Shown: one piece after another, positions 46,441 through 60,500 of the stretch
Position numbering within the stretch: position 1 is the stretch's first letter
How the letters are laid out: each line of letters starts with the position of its first letter
Origin: Dipteronia dyeriana
Lineage: Eukaryota; Streptophyta; Magnoliopsida; Sapindales; Sapindaceae
Length of the DNA: 64,000 bases
NCBI GenBank assembly: GCA_032871835.1
Contig: CM065299.1
Span: forward strand, 93,603,152 to 93,667,151
Direction of reading: 5' to 3'
Notes under the pieces: generated by a model
Databases searched by the model: none
What the model saw: the letters and a program-made list of their open reading frames with translations, nothing else
Told to the model about the DNA's origin: nothing
Position numbers and translations under genes: made by a program

Positions 46441-47286
46441 GTGTTGTGCATTGAGCTATGGGTTTGACATCGGAAAGGACGGCGGTTAAGAAGTGGTAGG
46501 GACAACGGTGGATAGTGGTGTATTCCAGGTGACTTGTAACGATGTAGGGAGCGGGTGGTTAACCGTGATCCGAACCATAGTCAATTGTAAGCATACGTTG
46601 AACGGAAAATGAAAGTAATTCTTCTAGAAGTTCTTATGCTTGAAAGAAAATGATTTCTCTTTACAATAAGACTTGTCATAAAAGGAAATAGTATTTACAT
46701 GGAACAAGTAAGTCTTGTATGTATAGGATGTGGATTTCCTTGTTGGTCTAAAATTCATGTAACTAGTATAAATAAACATTGTAATTGAGTTATTTGTGTG
46801 GAGTCAAAAAGAACACATGTAACATCAGAGGGTGGTGAGATCCGGGGAGACCCTAAGAAATATCTGGGGAGGGATCCGGGGAATATCAGTTGATCAAGTC
46901 AGAGATCCAGTTGATCAAGTCAGAGATCCGTGAGTGATATTCAGGAGAGACTTAGGGGATATTGGGTTCTTGGTGAGGATCTTGTGAGCGTTGTGGGCTC
47001 GGTTGTGACCTTAGGGACTTGGTAAGGCTCTGTTGTTTGGGGTTAAGGTTAGATAGAGAATCCAGGAGTATATGGTTATAACAATTTATCATATAGTGGA
47101 ACTTTCTCCGTTCCTGACGGTCTGTGGTTTTTTTTTCTGATTTAGGGTTTTCCATTTATATCTTGTGTTGTGTGATTGATTTATATTTTCTCTCATCTTA
47201 TTTTTCTACTAGTAGACGTTAATATTAGGCATATGGTTAATATTAGGCATATGGTTTCCACGTTCATCGGTTCAAATTTCTAACAC
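46441..47286. mobile_element. Possible solo LTR or LTR-like insertion (about 0.85 kb)
   Basis: A less AT-rich block starting GTGTTGTGCATTGAGC and ending TTTCTAACAC, so the ends are inverted (GTGTT/AACAC). Flanks 'gataaaa' (46434-46440) and 'gataaac' (47287-47293) agree at six of seven bases. 'agttgatcaagtcagagatc' is tandemly repeated near 46890-46930. No coding signal. A Ty1/copia-type LTR is possible. Confidence 0.4.
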
Positions 47287-47467
47287 GATAAACTTAAATG
47301 AATAATTTACATCAAAAGCACATTTTGTTATTGCTATGTGTGATGTGTCTGTCTGTATGTGATTTTGACAAAGAATTGTGTCATGTATTTGAACTAATTA
47401 AATGTTTGATCATTAAATAAGAATTGCCTGCATGCATGTGTTTGACGGGTTTGCAATGCATATATTG

Positions 47468-47509
<42 letters not shown>

Positions 47510-50500
47510 CTTACAGTTGTTAATTATTTAATTGTATACAGGATGGTTTCAATGAAAAATATTACTGGTTAGCAGAAGGTGGACGGTGTGCCTACTGATT
47601 TATATGTGGTCCAAATTTGCTTCACTTTATTATATATATACATTATGTATGTGTGGGTTTTGGACAGAACGGAACCTCCAGGCACTATATTGTTTTATTG
47701 TACAGATAGACACCGACAACCGGAGAAGAATGGTCGATAAATAATCTGATGGAGAACAAGACTATTTACAAGAGTGATCGTATCCTCCGATATGGTTTAG
47801 TGATAAAAAACGTTGATTTCATCTGACAATTTTTCAAATTCGATTCATTATGGATATGGGTTGTATTTATACTAAAAATAAATAAAATCAAATGTAATCT
47901 AATTCACTCTCCAGCAGAATAATTATAGTAATAACAGATAGATTAACAACTAACAAGTCTGACTAATGAGATCATTATTGCTTAATGTATAGTTGTGATG
48001 TAGAAGCCAGTAAGCCCATATTATTACTTCAGGAAATAAAATTATTCGATGTTGACTAAAGTTTTGGTAAATATGATTATATTTTTTTTAACGATCGAAG
48101 AATATATAATCTAATACACCTATATTGGTTTTAATCAATTAATTAATTATTGACTTGACCAAATACAAGTATATGCAATGTCAAATTGTTAATTAATTTA
48201 TTCCACTTGCATGCGACTCGGATTCCTGAACAAGAAGTTACAAGTCCCACTTGTTTGAATTATACAACTACTATAATTTTTATGTTAGAATATATATGTC
48301 CATGCATGAAAATTGTATTTTATTGGTGTTCCAAGCTACGAAACGATAAAATATTAAATTATATACGCATAATTAGGAAATTGAACATTTGTAATACCTA
48401 TTCAATGTTTAGGGATTTTTTTATATAGTTTGGCAATATAAATATATGTATATATATACACATATAATACCCTGATTGGGGTTATATTGTGATACCGGTT
48501 GGTTATGTCAATAAGAGAATTAATATCCAATAGATTGGATTGAATGCTATCTATTTTGATAAAATATTTGAAATTAAATGCAAAATAGATCGATGAGGCC
48601 AGAAGTACTGATTTTCAGACCGCTCAATTCATGTCATCTAATGAGTTTTATTTATTTTAAAATATTACAATAACGTCCGGATTTAGAAAGGAGATATAGC
48701 TCGAACCCATAACATGATAGTATGTGATTGATTAATAAACCTCCCACATCTCATCTGTCTACTGATTTGGATTTATCTAATTTTTTTCTTGATCTAAAAC
48801 ATTTCAAGATAAAACTTTGTATTTGAAAATGATAAAAATGTAATAAAATAATAATAATAAATCTAATCATTAAATACATGTATCTTTAGATCTATTTAGA
48901 TTATAACGAAGATTATATCGGTAAAAGATCTAAATTCTTAACCTTCATGATAAGTTTGTATATTCACGTTGATGCGGAGTTGTTGAGATATGGAGGATAG
49001 TAATTAAGAGCCATTTCTATCTCCAGCAGAGGGAAAAAAGAAAAAGAAATAAAACTGATTACATGTTGTTAAGATAAAACTGCAAAAGCGAACAAAGCAA
49101 AGTTGTGTTTATTTACTTTTTCTTTCTCAATAAGCATATAAAAATCTTGTAAATATGTCGGAGGGTAGATGATACACTGACATCTCATAAAGTTTGACAT
49201 AAATAAGTATAATTAGAGAATAAATATTTATTTATCTATTCAAACTTTTTAGGCTCTTAAAATTAAACTCTAAAAAGAAAAAAAAAACAAATAACCCTTA
49301 TATATTAAAATTTGAAGATAAGGTTTTTATTTAAAAAAAAACAATTAAATTAAAAGATAATCCTTTCAATGAAATATAAATGGAAAAATAAAAGCTTATT
49401 TTTAAAATTTTAAATTATCTTCATTTTTTAATTTAATTCTTTGATTATTCTTAAAGTAAATATTTTTTTTAAAAAAATTATTTAATTTATCTTAATCCTT
49501 AAATTATTTTTTTGTTTGATAGTTTAAAAATACAGAATTTAAAAATAGTACAAACAAACAGTATTTTATGAGTTATTAAATTATTTTTTATTTTTAATAA
49601 CTAACCTTTAAAATCAGTGTAAAATACAAAGTTTTAAAATGTAGATAATTTAAAATTTTAAAAAATAGTTTTTTTTTTTCATTTTAATATTTTTTAAAAA
49701 TTTATATTACAGTACATTGAAAATATCATCTTCAATATTATTATTTTAAAACAAAATCATCATTTTTAAATTTTAATACCTAAAGCTAATTTGATCTTTT
49801 TATTGATTCAATTTTAAAAGTAGAGTAATTTTAAGTATATAAATACATACTTTTTCTCTAACTGTTTTTATATTAAAATTTAGAAAGAGACCGGTCTATT
49901 TATTTTATAAAATAAGAAAATATATATTTAAATATTTATAAATATTATATCATCCAATATTGATGGACGGATAGAAAACACTAATTCAATTCGATAATAA
50001 TTCAAGGTAGACACAAAGAGGTGGTTAAGTATCTTTAATCGAGAATTGCCGAGGAAATATCACAGGTTAACATCAAAGGGCAGCAGAGGAAGAGAAGGTG
50101 GTGCCGCTGCTGCCTCCCCCTCCCCCCTTTAAAGTTAAAGCTAATAAAGCCTATCAACACGTACCCTATACATATTGGGGACCTCTCTTCAGTCTTCTCT
50201 CTCTTTCATCATTTATTCAGATGAAAGCTCCTCATGCTCAGGCTCTCCTGTTTATACTTAATGACATTACTTTTTTTCCTCTTTTTTTTTTAATTATTAT
50301 CTTAATTTATTTCACTTAATAATCAAAGATGGATCTGGTCACAGCCACGGCACTACGGCAGCCACAGGCCTTGGTGGTGGTGTTCTGGACCACAACCCTA
50401 GCTAGTAGGTATAGCTAGCTACTTAGAGTCTCCAGCCAGACCCGCACACACATGCACTTTGATCCAGTTGGCGGTTATCTTTGTTTCCTCATTTTTGCTG

Positions 50501-50570
50501 CATTTTTTGTCCTTTTCTCTCTCATGAATTTATATCTACTCGTATAATTTTATTTTTTTTTATCTAATCT
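47287..50570. other. AT-rich intergenic region, no gene seen
   Basis: (AT)n near 47473-47505. 50050-50460 is less AT-rich, with the CCG-rich patch 'gctgctgcctccccctcc', and might be an exon or conserved non-coding sequence, but I recognise no product. A B-box-like 'gctcgaacccataac' lies near 48693. Confidence 0.5.
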
Positions 50571-50572
50571 AA

Positions 50573-50700
50573 TCTCATGACATATAAACGTTGTAATGAA
50601 TGTGCGGTTAATATGTGATTGGATCTACAACTACTCTACCGATAACCAATCACATATTTTTTAAAAATCAAAAGAAAAAAAAATCAGATCGGCTTCTTTT
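50573..50700. mobile_element. Fold-back MITE, family member 1
   Basis: Contains 'catgacatataaacgttgtaatgaa', 'atatgtgattgg' and the inverse 'ccaatcacatattt'. It is related to the unit at 61785-61955 (shared 'gacatataa...ttg.aatgaa' and 'tgtgattgg'). Confidence 0.45.
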
Positions 50701-51395
50701 AAGTACTCTATCTTGATTACATCTACCTAATCAAAATCCCAATTTTCTTATTTGAGTAGACAATACGTGTGACTAGCTAAAGCATGAGCAAAAACTAGGG
50801 TTTTGATAATTTATATATGAAAATGACTGTATAATATATATTTAATTTGTTTTTATCCATGAACGATAATTTGATAGATAGTAATCACGTTGAACAAATT
50901 AATATCACCCCATAGCAACCCAATTATTGAATTACCCTTACATACACTTATTAAATCATCTTCTTCCTCTATTCTTTTCATTTTCGATTTTCTCTCAACA
51001 CTCACTAATTATTCAATCAAGCACTATTGTTATCTTGCGAAAACAAACATCAAACATACCATATTTCATGGGTTTAGGTCGGTTCATCTATTGTTTAATT
51101 ATTTTGTAAAAAGAAATAAAAATAATAAAAATAAGAACTCCCTAATTTAATTCGTCAGTTTTCCAAATGGTTTCACGTTTGGAGCAGTCAAACAATAAAT
51201 CATTTGGGAATCTAATGTGAAATCATTGTCTTCATGAAGCGTATAAGAGTAATTGCAAGTCTATAATTTCTTTTTGTTTTTTTCTTTTTCATGTAGAAAT
51301 CGACTTTATAATTTTTTTTTATAAAAACAATATTACATGGATTCAGGGTGTTTTAGGAAAGAAAAGGACTCGAACCAATGATCTCGTGGTGCAGG
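50701..51395. other. Intergenic, no gene seen
   Basis: AT-rich. Just before the hAT element, 'aaaggactcgaaccaatgatc' (51363) is a B-box-like sequence in reverse, possibly a SINE relic. Confidence 0.45.
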
Positions 51396-53171
51396 TAGGG
51401 ATGGACAAAAAAGCCCATACACCGTAAACCGGATCAAACCGGATCAAACCGTTTTGGTTTGGTTTGGTTTGGTTTGGTCCGGTCCGGTTTTGTATTTTTT
51501 TTTTTTAAAAACCGTATGGTTTTATTTTAGTAAAACTGTCCGGTCCGATCCGGTCCGGTCTATGGTCCAAGTATATCAAACTCGGATTGAACCGTAAACC
51601 GAATACTTTTAGTATTACAACTATATGACACACCCACAAAATTTTAATAAAATTTTAAAAATAAAAAGTTAAAGTCAAAAACTTTAATTTTTTATTTTAT
51701 AGTTGTTTTTTTAGGTCACCAACCGGACAAGATTGTGCAAAGAGAAAACCTCAATTTACAAACAAAACTCCAAACATGGAATGGTAAAGGATTTTAATAT
51801 GTTACCATTATTTTACGAAGTTATCACTAATAGGGATAGTCAATGGGGAAATGGGGGCGAATGTAGGTCCCCCCATTCTCAACCCCATTTTCCAAACTCT
51901 CCCTCATCCCCCAAATTCCCATTTTGGGGGAAATGGGGTTGGGGTAATTTTGGGGAGAGGTCCCCCCATCCCCATTCTCATCCTCATTTCCTCATTTCTC
52001 CCATTTTTTTCGTTTTTCTCCGTTTCTCCGTTTCTCCATTTCCCCAAAGTCTCCCATTTTTCCATTCCCCCATTTTTCCTGTATCATTAAAAATTACATA
52101 TTAAAGAAACACACAAATTCACAATCCAATAAATTCAAATACAAAATAACATCCCATACAAATTGAAATGAAAGTTAAGTTGTTTAATACGTATATATAG
52201 TTAGTAAAATATATTAAAAAATTATATAGAGCTTGCTTGGTGTGTAATTTAATAAGAAAATCAATATGTAATCATAGTTAGCTTGCTTGGTGTATAATTT
52301 AAGTTATAGTTTATAAATATGTATATATAGTTTGTAAAATAAAAATAGTAAAAATATTGAAAATATTGAAAATATTGAAAATATTGAAAATATATATTTT
52401 ATATAATATTAATATATTTAGGGGAAATGGGGATGGGGGCACCTAACCCCAACCCCTTTCCCATTTCTCCCATCCCCATTTTTAGGAATTCATGGGGGAA
52501 ATTGGGAAATGAGGATGAGGTTGGGTCCTCCCATCCCCAACCCCATTTAAATTTGGGGTTAAAAGTCATCCCCATCCCCCTCATTTCCTCATTTTTTTCT
52601 AAAAAAATTTCTCCAAATGAGGATGGGGGAGCGGGGTTTTGGGGGCCCGGGGTAAATTTGTCATCTCTAATCGCTAATAGTAAAAAATATTAATAACATT
52701 AAACTAAATTAGAGTTGTTGTCATGATTTAGTTGTATTTTTTTTTTTGACTTACATACATTCAATTGCATTTACATGATTATAGCGATTTTATTTATAAA
52801 AAATGATTTCATTTATTAATATTTTTTATACTTACAGAATTTTGACACTATTTCATTTTTATTTTTAATACTCTTTTAGCTTTTTTTTAATTTGATGAAT
52901 CGTACATAACAATAACTTGCATGTCTCATTAATTGCTCATCTTATCAAGCCATATATATTTTTAAATGGTCAAGCATTTGAATTTCAAATCAAAAACCAT
53001 TCAACCGAATCAAACTGAACTGAATAAATGTAATTTGGTTTGGTCTGGTCTGAAAAAAAATAAAAAATGATCTAAATTGGTCATAATTTTTAAATGACTG
53101 GAATTTTTGGTTTGGTCGGTTATAGTCTAAACCAGACTGTACCCAGTTTTAGGTGCACCGTACCATTCTTA
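51396..53171. mobile_element. Non-autonomous hAT-like element, outer, carrying a nested hAT
   Basis: Begins TAGGGATGGACAAAA and ends ACCATTCTTA (inverse TAAGAATGGT). Subterminal repeats of ccggtttgg/ggtttggtttgg occur at 51427-51560, and 'aaaccagactg' and 'ggtctggtctg' at 53040-53150. It is interrupted by the complete element at 51831-52669. No matching 8-bp flank was found for the outer element. Confidence 0.55.
51831..52669. mobile_element. Nested non-autonomous hAT element (839 bp) with target duplication
   Basis: Starts TAGGGATAGTCAATGGGG and ends TTGTCATCTCTA, an imperfect inverted repeat. It is flanked by ATCACTAA (51823-51830) and ATCGCTAA (52670-52677), an 8-bp target duplication with one mismatch, as expected for hAT. 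Subterminal regions are rich in cccca/tgggg repeats. The middle holds a 9-bp array (atattgaaa, 52352-52392). No coding capacity. Confidence 0.8.
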
Positions 53172-54020
53172 CTCGCCGACTTTATAATATTACAACTTGA
53201 TAATTTTTATACATGAGACGTGACTTTTTAACTTTATGCTAATCCCACACCTTAAAGTTACTTTATATATAAACCCTCTTGCATGCTAAATATAATGAAA
53301 CTATATGGATGATGGAATGGTCTCAATCAGGGGTGATGGATATCGATTTCACGATGGTGATGGTGATGATCATGATATATATATATATATATAATGGCTA
53401 CAACTGGCATGGTTGATGGATGCCTACTTGGGTCTATGTAGGTAGGGGACTAGCTAGTGAATTAGTAGTAGGCTACAGGATTCGAAAGATGGCTATATAT
53501 ATATATATGCTTAATAATATATGTATATTATATATTATTTATATTATTAAATGTGGTGGATATTATATACTATATAGTACATATATGGGAAAAGAAGAAT
53601 TATATAATTAAATGTGGTATATATATATATATATAAAAGTAAAGTTATAATTAATTCAGATTTCAACATAAATGATGTGTCATGTAAGTTATTATCACCA
53701 GACATAACATAAAATTATATGATTAATAAAAAAATCACTAAACAATTTAAATTTTAAGTCAGTACGTACTGATAAATGATGTGGCATGTAAGTTTTATCA
53801 CCAGACATAACATGAAATTATATGATTAATAAAAAAATCACTTGTCAAATTAAATTTTAAGTCAGTATGCACTTATATAATTTTATCGTTATGTTGGATG
53901 TGGACTTTTAGATTTATATATTTGGACTCAAAGTATGCATTTATCAAAACTTCTCCATAATCAGTGGTTCACATACAACACACTAAGGTAAGTTATATCA
54001 GTACGTATCGAGGAGAAAAT

Positions 54021-54064
<44 letters not shown>

Positions 54065-54224
54065 ATTGACACCGAAGCCCTCCAAACTCTTTCAAAATAT
54101 GCTTTTGCCTCTCAACCATTTGAACTATTGTTTTTTAGCAAACACTTGGGTTTTTTACCTTATGTGAGGGGGTTATCTACGGTCTGATGTTGTCGATTTA
54201 TGAGAGTTCAGAAGGTTTAATAGT

Positions 54225-54278
<54 letters not shown>

Positions 54279-57200
54279 AAACATAAATTCGGATATAGTT
54301 ACGAGGATATTGGTGTCAATTAGTCCTATATATATTTATACATTAAAAAAAAAACAAGTGGACCTATGTGTACGGGGAGAGGGACACAGAGATGAACCAG
54401 GTAATTGTAGGCGAAAAAGGAGGTTCAATTAATGGAGGCGAAGATACCCACATAATTCCTTTTGATATATATATATATATATGCAGTATGCAATATGCTA
54501 TACAAGTATACAACAGTCTACGTACTGTCTACACTCTACACACACTACTGCTTCTGCAAGGTACCAGAGCTTAGCAAATTTTCAAGATTTTATCTTAAGT
54601 ATATTTGATTATTAGTTATCTTACTTTAATCAACGCACTCCTGGCGCATTGTAGTATTTACTATTTAGTGTCGATTCCATGAACAATACAAAATTGCGCC
54701 CACACTAGGATTAGTAGAGACGTAGAGTATTGGTCCAGCTTGGCTCTGAGAAAACCGTTGAGCCTCTCTGGCTGTTAAGTCGCTTTCTGTTTTCTTGATA
54801 AGAAATTAAGAAGAGCCATAGCTGCTGATAGCCCACCGCTGTTGCCCATCTCATTTATTCATGTTTTGCGCTACCCATTCATTATTATCTTTTCAATTTG
54901 CTTTTCACACCTGCCTCTGTACATAATAAACCTATCTAATCTATTATTTTTTAATATAATTTCTATATTTTTTTTCTTCTAGTAGTGGTCCCGGCTTTAC
55001 ACTGTGGCAGAGTTGAAAAAAAAATGTATAGAATCTCATATCTATACTATATATTCGGTTGAATATGGAGCATCAAAAATGGAGTGGAAATAAGAAAAAT
55101 GAAATATTTTCAAATTTTGTTTATAAACAGATTTTATTTCATTTACTGGTGATGACATTATGGGTCCGTGTCAATTAGATGGGATTTTTCTAGTTTTCAA
55201 ATACAATTTTACAACCTATCATATAACAGGAATGTAGTCTTTCAATATTTGCATAATGAGGCAAATAATTACTGAATTATATGTTTATATTTACGAAGAG
55301 AGACTTCATGAGTACATATAATATATTATGATTCATCCATTTAAGTTATGTCATATCACCTAAATAATTATTTATTTTTATTTATCATATGATAATATGA
55401 TATTGATTTGACTATAAAAATGTAGATGCACACCGTTTTGAGTTTTCTCTCCCATTTACTATTACTATAAATCTTCAAACATGATATCTTGTCAATTTGA
55501 GAAGAACCTGGTTTCGTTTGCATATGCACGTACCATTCAAAATTCGATAAAAACGAATGAAATGTTCTACTTGAGGAATGAGGACCCCTCAAACACATAT
55601 AAATGTATATAAACTCAAGTCTCAGGATAATTAAAGGTAACAATATCTAGGTTTGGTGAATGTATGAATATCCTTTAATGTTAATTTTTGTCTACATATT
55701 ATGCAGTGGACTGGACCCCATCAAATTAAGAACTACTTTATGCTAATCTTTATGTCTATATAAATATATAGTGCACTGGACCCTATCAAATTAAGAATTA
55801 CTTTATGAACAATTAGATCGGTTATTGCTATTATTATTTTCAAAAAAAAAAAGAAAAAGAATAAACTGAAATATAGGATGAAAAAGTCTTTGATTTACGA
55901 GAAAAGAGTACGATTCTAATTTACCGGCTTTAATAATTGTATAGACTTAAACCGTAAACTGGTTTCAACAATTATATAGATATAAAGTGTAAATCATCGA
56001 ACCAATCCCGTATTATTTTCAAGATGTAATGTGGGAAGTTATAAGATTTGATTCGATTTAGATCGATTTAATTCGGTAGGATGGGAATAGAAGCAAGGGA
56101 GATGGAATGAAAGTGAAGTATTAAAAAAACTGGTACGGATGGAGAGTGAATGGGATGGACGGCTGAGCACTTGATAATTGAATTGAAAGTTTTATTCAGA
56201 TTTGTGAGATAAAAAGCGTGACCCACATGCACTTTGAAAAGTGGGTGCGGCAAAGTGGGCCTAAAAAAAGTCTAATTAAAAGATATGCACCTAAGATCTC
56301 ATTCGCATATAGCATGTGATTTCACTTCCACATTATTTTTGATAGCTACACTGCCCAATTCTCTTACGATTTCTACTTCTATAGTTCTATTCTAACTAAA
56401 TTCCTCTCCCTCGTCCATTTTTCTCGTGCGAATAACAACCATATTCCCCACTTACCCTACATCATTTTCCATACCAAAAATTATCAGGTATGAAAATCCC
56501 ATATAAAATAAATAAGTGACGATGTTTACACTTTAAAAAAAATCGTATGTATATTCTATTAATTTTATAAAAAAAAATGATAGAATTTATAAGCACACCA
56601 CAATATTATCAAGTATGCCCTCCCTTTTATTTATTACAATATATTTTAAATTATTAAATTATTAAATAACTAAAAAAAGGGAAATTCTTTCCCGACAAAA
56701 AAATGGAAAGTAAGGTATCTCGGCCAAATCTGGGCAGCAACCTTCAATCTCAAATATTTTTCTTTCCTTATTTTGTTTTAAGTGTCTTTATCTGTTTTTT
56801 TTTTTTAAAGTTATTTACTTAATATGTTTAATATTAAATAATAACTTTATATTTTATCTTATACTATATATATAAAAAAAAAGTGACTTGTCGGTACAAG
56901 TATAACTTTTTTTTTATTTCTTTGAACATATAATTACGGTTATAACCCTTTAAATTTATATAATTTTTATTTTTTATATCTTTAAATATAAAATTACGTA
57001 TATAACACTGGAAGTTTATACAATTATTTAGTAGACAGATCTTAATAATATTTTAATTATAACATCTCTTATATTTTAGTTGAACGTCGAATAACAAATA
57101 CGACCATTCGAGTTTGTATATTACTTAATAGATAGGTTTTAGTAATTGTAATACAACAGAGACTGTAATTCAATTCTAATCGGTAGATTTTCAGAGATAC

Positions 57201-57526
57201 CCCCTCCTCTCTCCTTTTAATTTTGTTGTACGTAAAATGACAGTTACAACCCTTTAGATTTATAGAATTTTTACATTTTTTTTATATCTTTGAACGTAAA
57301 ATTACAGATATAACCCTTAAAGTTTATACAATTACTTGGTAGACATGTTTTAACAAAATTTCATTTATAACATCCCTTATATTTACGTTGAACAGCGAAT
57401 GACAAATATCACCCTTCGAGTTTTATTAGTTGCTTAATAGATAGGACTTAGTAATAATAACACAAAAGGGATTATAATTCAAAATTCTAACACAGTACTA
57501 ACACAGTAGAATTTTAGAGATAAATA
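53172..57526. other. AT-rich intergenic region with tandem duplications
   Basis: 53668-53880 holds two copies of an approximately 105-bp unit (aatgatgtg.catgtaagtt...). 55703-55810 holds two copies of 'tggaccc(c/t)atcaaattaag'. Long (AT)n tracts lie near 54020-54062 and 54225-54273. A less AT-rich patch at 54620-54870 is not recognised. From 56932 on come units of a dispersed family of about 270 bp, described separately. No gene. Confidence 0.55.
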
Positions 57527-60500
57527 TGTTAACGGGAAATTTGTTTAGGATGAGAAATCCCCATTAACACCCTCGAGACCACTATCACGGAGGTGGTGGC
57601 CGGGGTTGGTATCGTTGATACCTGACTGATCTTGTATGAATATGAAGGAGGATGAAACAGGAGGTAGGAGACAAGTCATCCCGCCCATCGGGCTTCGTGC
57701 TTATGAAGTAGATATGGGGAGCTCGATGAGACAAGCCATCTCGCCTGTCGGGCTTCGTGCTTATGAAGTAGATCTGGGGAGCTTGAGGTTCTCTTACTGA
57801 TGTGAAGGGATTGATCTTGGTCCTGGTCCTGGTCCTGGTCCTGGGTCGGGGTCGGGGTCGGGGTCGGAGCCCAGTTATGGAGTCCGATTCTTTTCTGTAA
57901 TTCCCTGACTTAGATAACAAGTAAGGAGGGGGCTTATCTAGCTCCAGTGTCGGAGAGCTCGATTTCTACCATAGAGATGATGCAGGAGAGCCCATCGACT
58001 TCCTTCAAGCTGGTCTGGGTGGTTTCTCCTCATCTTGATATGTGACTTTAGCATGTAGATGGGAAGATAAGAGTGCTAGGTCCAGCGAGGTAGGACTCTA
58101 GCTCGCACTCATATACGCATGCATTACACAGGACACAAGTAAGAGAAACACAACTCTTTTGTAAAGGGAGGTGGACTGACCAAGGGGGAAAAAACATCAC
58201 GAATGATCACATGCTAAAAAACCCCAAGACAGTATCCGGAGGAAGGGGGAATACCCTTCCTTATGTATATATCAAATAATGCTCTGGGGCGTTTACAAGA
58301 ATGGTAAAGTAATACAACGTAGTCTCTCAGGAGAGCTTACAATGGTGGTCGAATGTAGACCGATACCGGTATATTCTAGGTAAAGGTAGCACATATATTG
58401 ATGATGTCGAGAGATCTCAAAACGAAGTATATATCTTTTGTCATTGATCAGATACCGCCCCAATATGCCTTTTACAGGCATATTTATACATGATGACCAT
58501 ATTGGCGTGCAAGTCTGGGACTCTTCAATTAGTCTTTGTTTCCTTATCGAATACGATCCTTCCTTTAATGTAGTTGATCGGCTTGTAGCTATTATCTCGG
58601 AGAAGATATGATTGTTTCCTCTTCGGACTCTTCCTTCCTTGATAAGCGGGATTTTCTGTTATAGTTGACCCCCAATAATCGATTGTTGAGGATATCTTGG
58701 AGGAAAAAGTATTTATTTCCTCTTTGGACTCTTTCACTAATGATGGCCATTAAAGAGTTGAATATTCTCTTATTAATGGTGCTAATCATGTCATTAACTG
58801 GGTTGACTGCCTCCATTAATGTGGTTGACCTCATTAATGGTACTTTAAATGTCATGGAAGCCAATCATCTCTTCCTACGTTGCCGAGAGGAGAGCTCTAG
58901 TTCTGCATGTCACTTTGGAGAGGTGCTTCATGGAGGTTACCCGATGTGACATTTGATATTCCTTGAGGGCGAGGTACCCTAGCATCCAGTACACTGGCGG
59001 GGTCCTCCGAGGACCTCTCGATTGTCACGGAGCTAGATGTTGGTTTTCCCATGGAGCTTGTGCTAACAATTTTAGGGGCGAAATACCCCATAGGGTTCCA
59101 ACCCTGTAGTTGGGAGCTTGGTTTAGCTACGTCGAGCTTTATCATGGAGCTTGACCTAATTATGCAGGTTTCCTAGCGGGGTAGAGGGTTTGGCTGGCAA
59201 GCCCTGGTAAGGTGTTTGCCATAATCGGGCGACCTTGGCTCGCTTCTGGAAGGGTGAAGAGGTACGCTCGAGTATTGCTCTTGCTACTTGATTTAACCAT
59301 ACCAGGAACTACAGTGGATCTTGGCGCTTTTGGTGACGACGGAGCTTTACGGGCTTCTTCCTTTTTATGCTCGGACAGGTCGAGATTATACCTCGACGAG
59401 GCAGAAGTGCCTTTGCAAGACAAGTTCGGCACCTTGAAGGTCTCCTAGTGAAAGTAGAGATAGTAGCAAGCTATAGGAGAGTGTCACGAGATACCTTGAT
59501 GTCGGGGGACCCAGGTCCTTTCACCTCGACCTAGCTTCGGGCTTTTTCCTGGTATAAAGAGCTTGGCGCGGTCTTGTCGGGTTTTATTTGGTAAGCTTGG
59601 ACACGTGCGAGATGCTCAGATGGTATGGGCGGCCTCGCCTTGCTCCTGTAGGATATCGTGGTAGCTCGACCTCGGGGACATTGACACCCCGTCATATAAG
59701 CCCGAATTCGGACCCTTGCAGGAAGGCTGGGAAGTGGAAAATTCTTCTTTGATCCCTAGCCAAATTTTGCTATTAACAAAATATATAAAAGGGATAATGG
59801 TCAATTATTTTTAAAATTTTTGTTTTTTGTTTATATCTTTAAACGTAAAATTACGGATATAACCCATAAAGTTTATACAATTACTTAGTAGATATGTCTT
59901 ATTAAGATTTCAATTATAGTATCTCATATATTTACGTTAAACGTCGAATGACAAATACGATCATTCGAGTTTGTATAGTTGCTTATTATATAGGTCTTAG
60001 TAATAGTAACACAACAGAGACTACAATTCCAAATTATAACACACTATATTTTCAGAGATAAAAAAATAAAGATAGATTTATTTATTTTCTATTAACTATA
60101 TAAAAAGAGGGAGTTGATCGGTGAATTATAGTATCTTATTTTTTGTTTTAAAGTAAAATTACAGATACAACCCTTAAAGTTTATATAATTAATTGAATTA
60201 TCATGATAGGGACTTTTATAAATTTACCATTTACTTTATAATTAAAAATTAAAAGGTGAATTGAAAGTAAAATTACGGTCCCTTTTATTTTCATTTAATT
60301 TCTTTGATTATTTTTCTATTAACCATATATAGTTGGAAATAAAATTATAAATACAACCCTTAAAATTTATAAAATTACTTAATAGATAGGTTTTACTAAG
60401 ATTTTAATTATAGCATCCCTTATATTTTCTTTGAAAGTCAAATGATAGATACAAGCCTTCGAGTTTGAATAATTATTTAATAGACATATTTCAATAATAG

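Noticed and set aside
51733..52104. Pro/Ser/His-rich + strand open stretch
   Set aside because: Caused by cccca/tttcc subterminal repeats of the hAT element at 51831-52669.
57585..57920. Minus-strand open stretch with RPRPRPRTRTRTRT
   Set aside because: Translation of the ggtcct/ggtcgg array in the solo LTR; no real protein.
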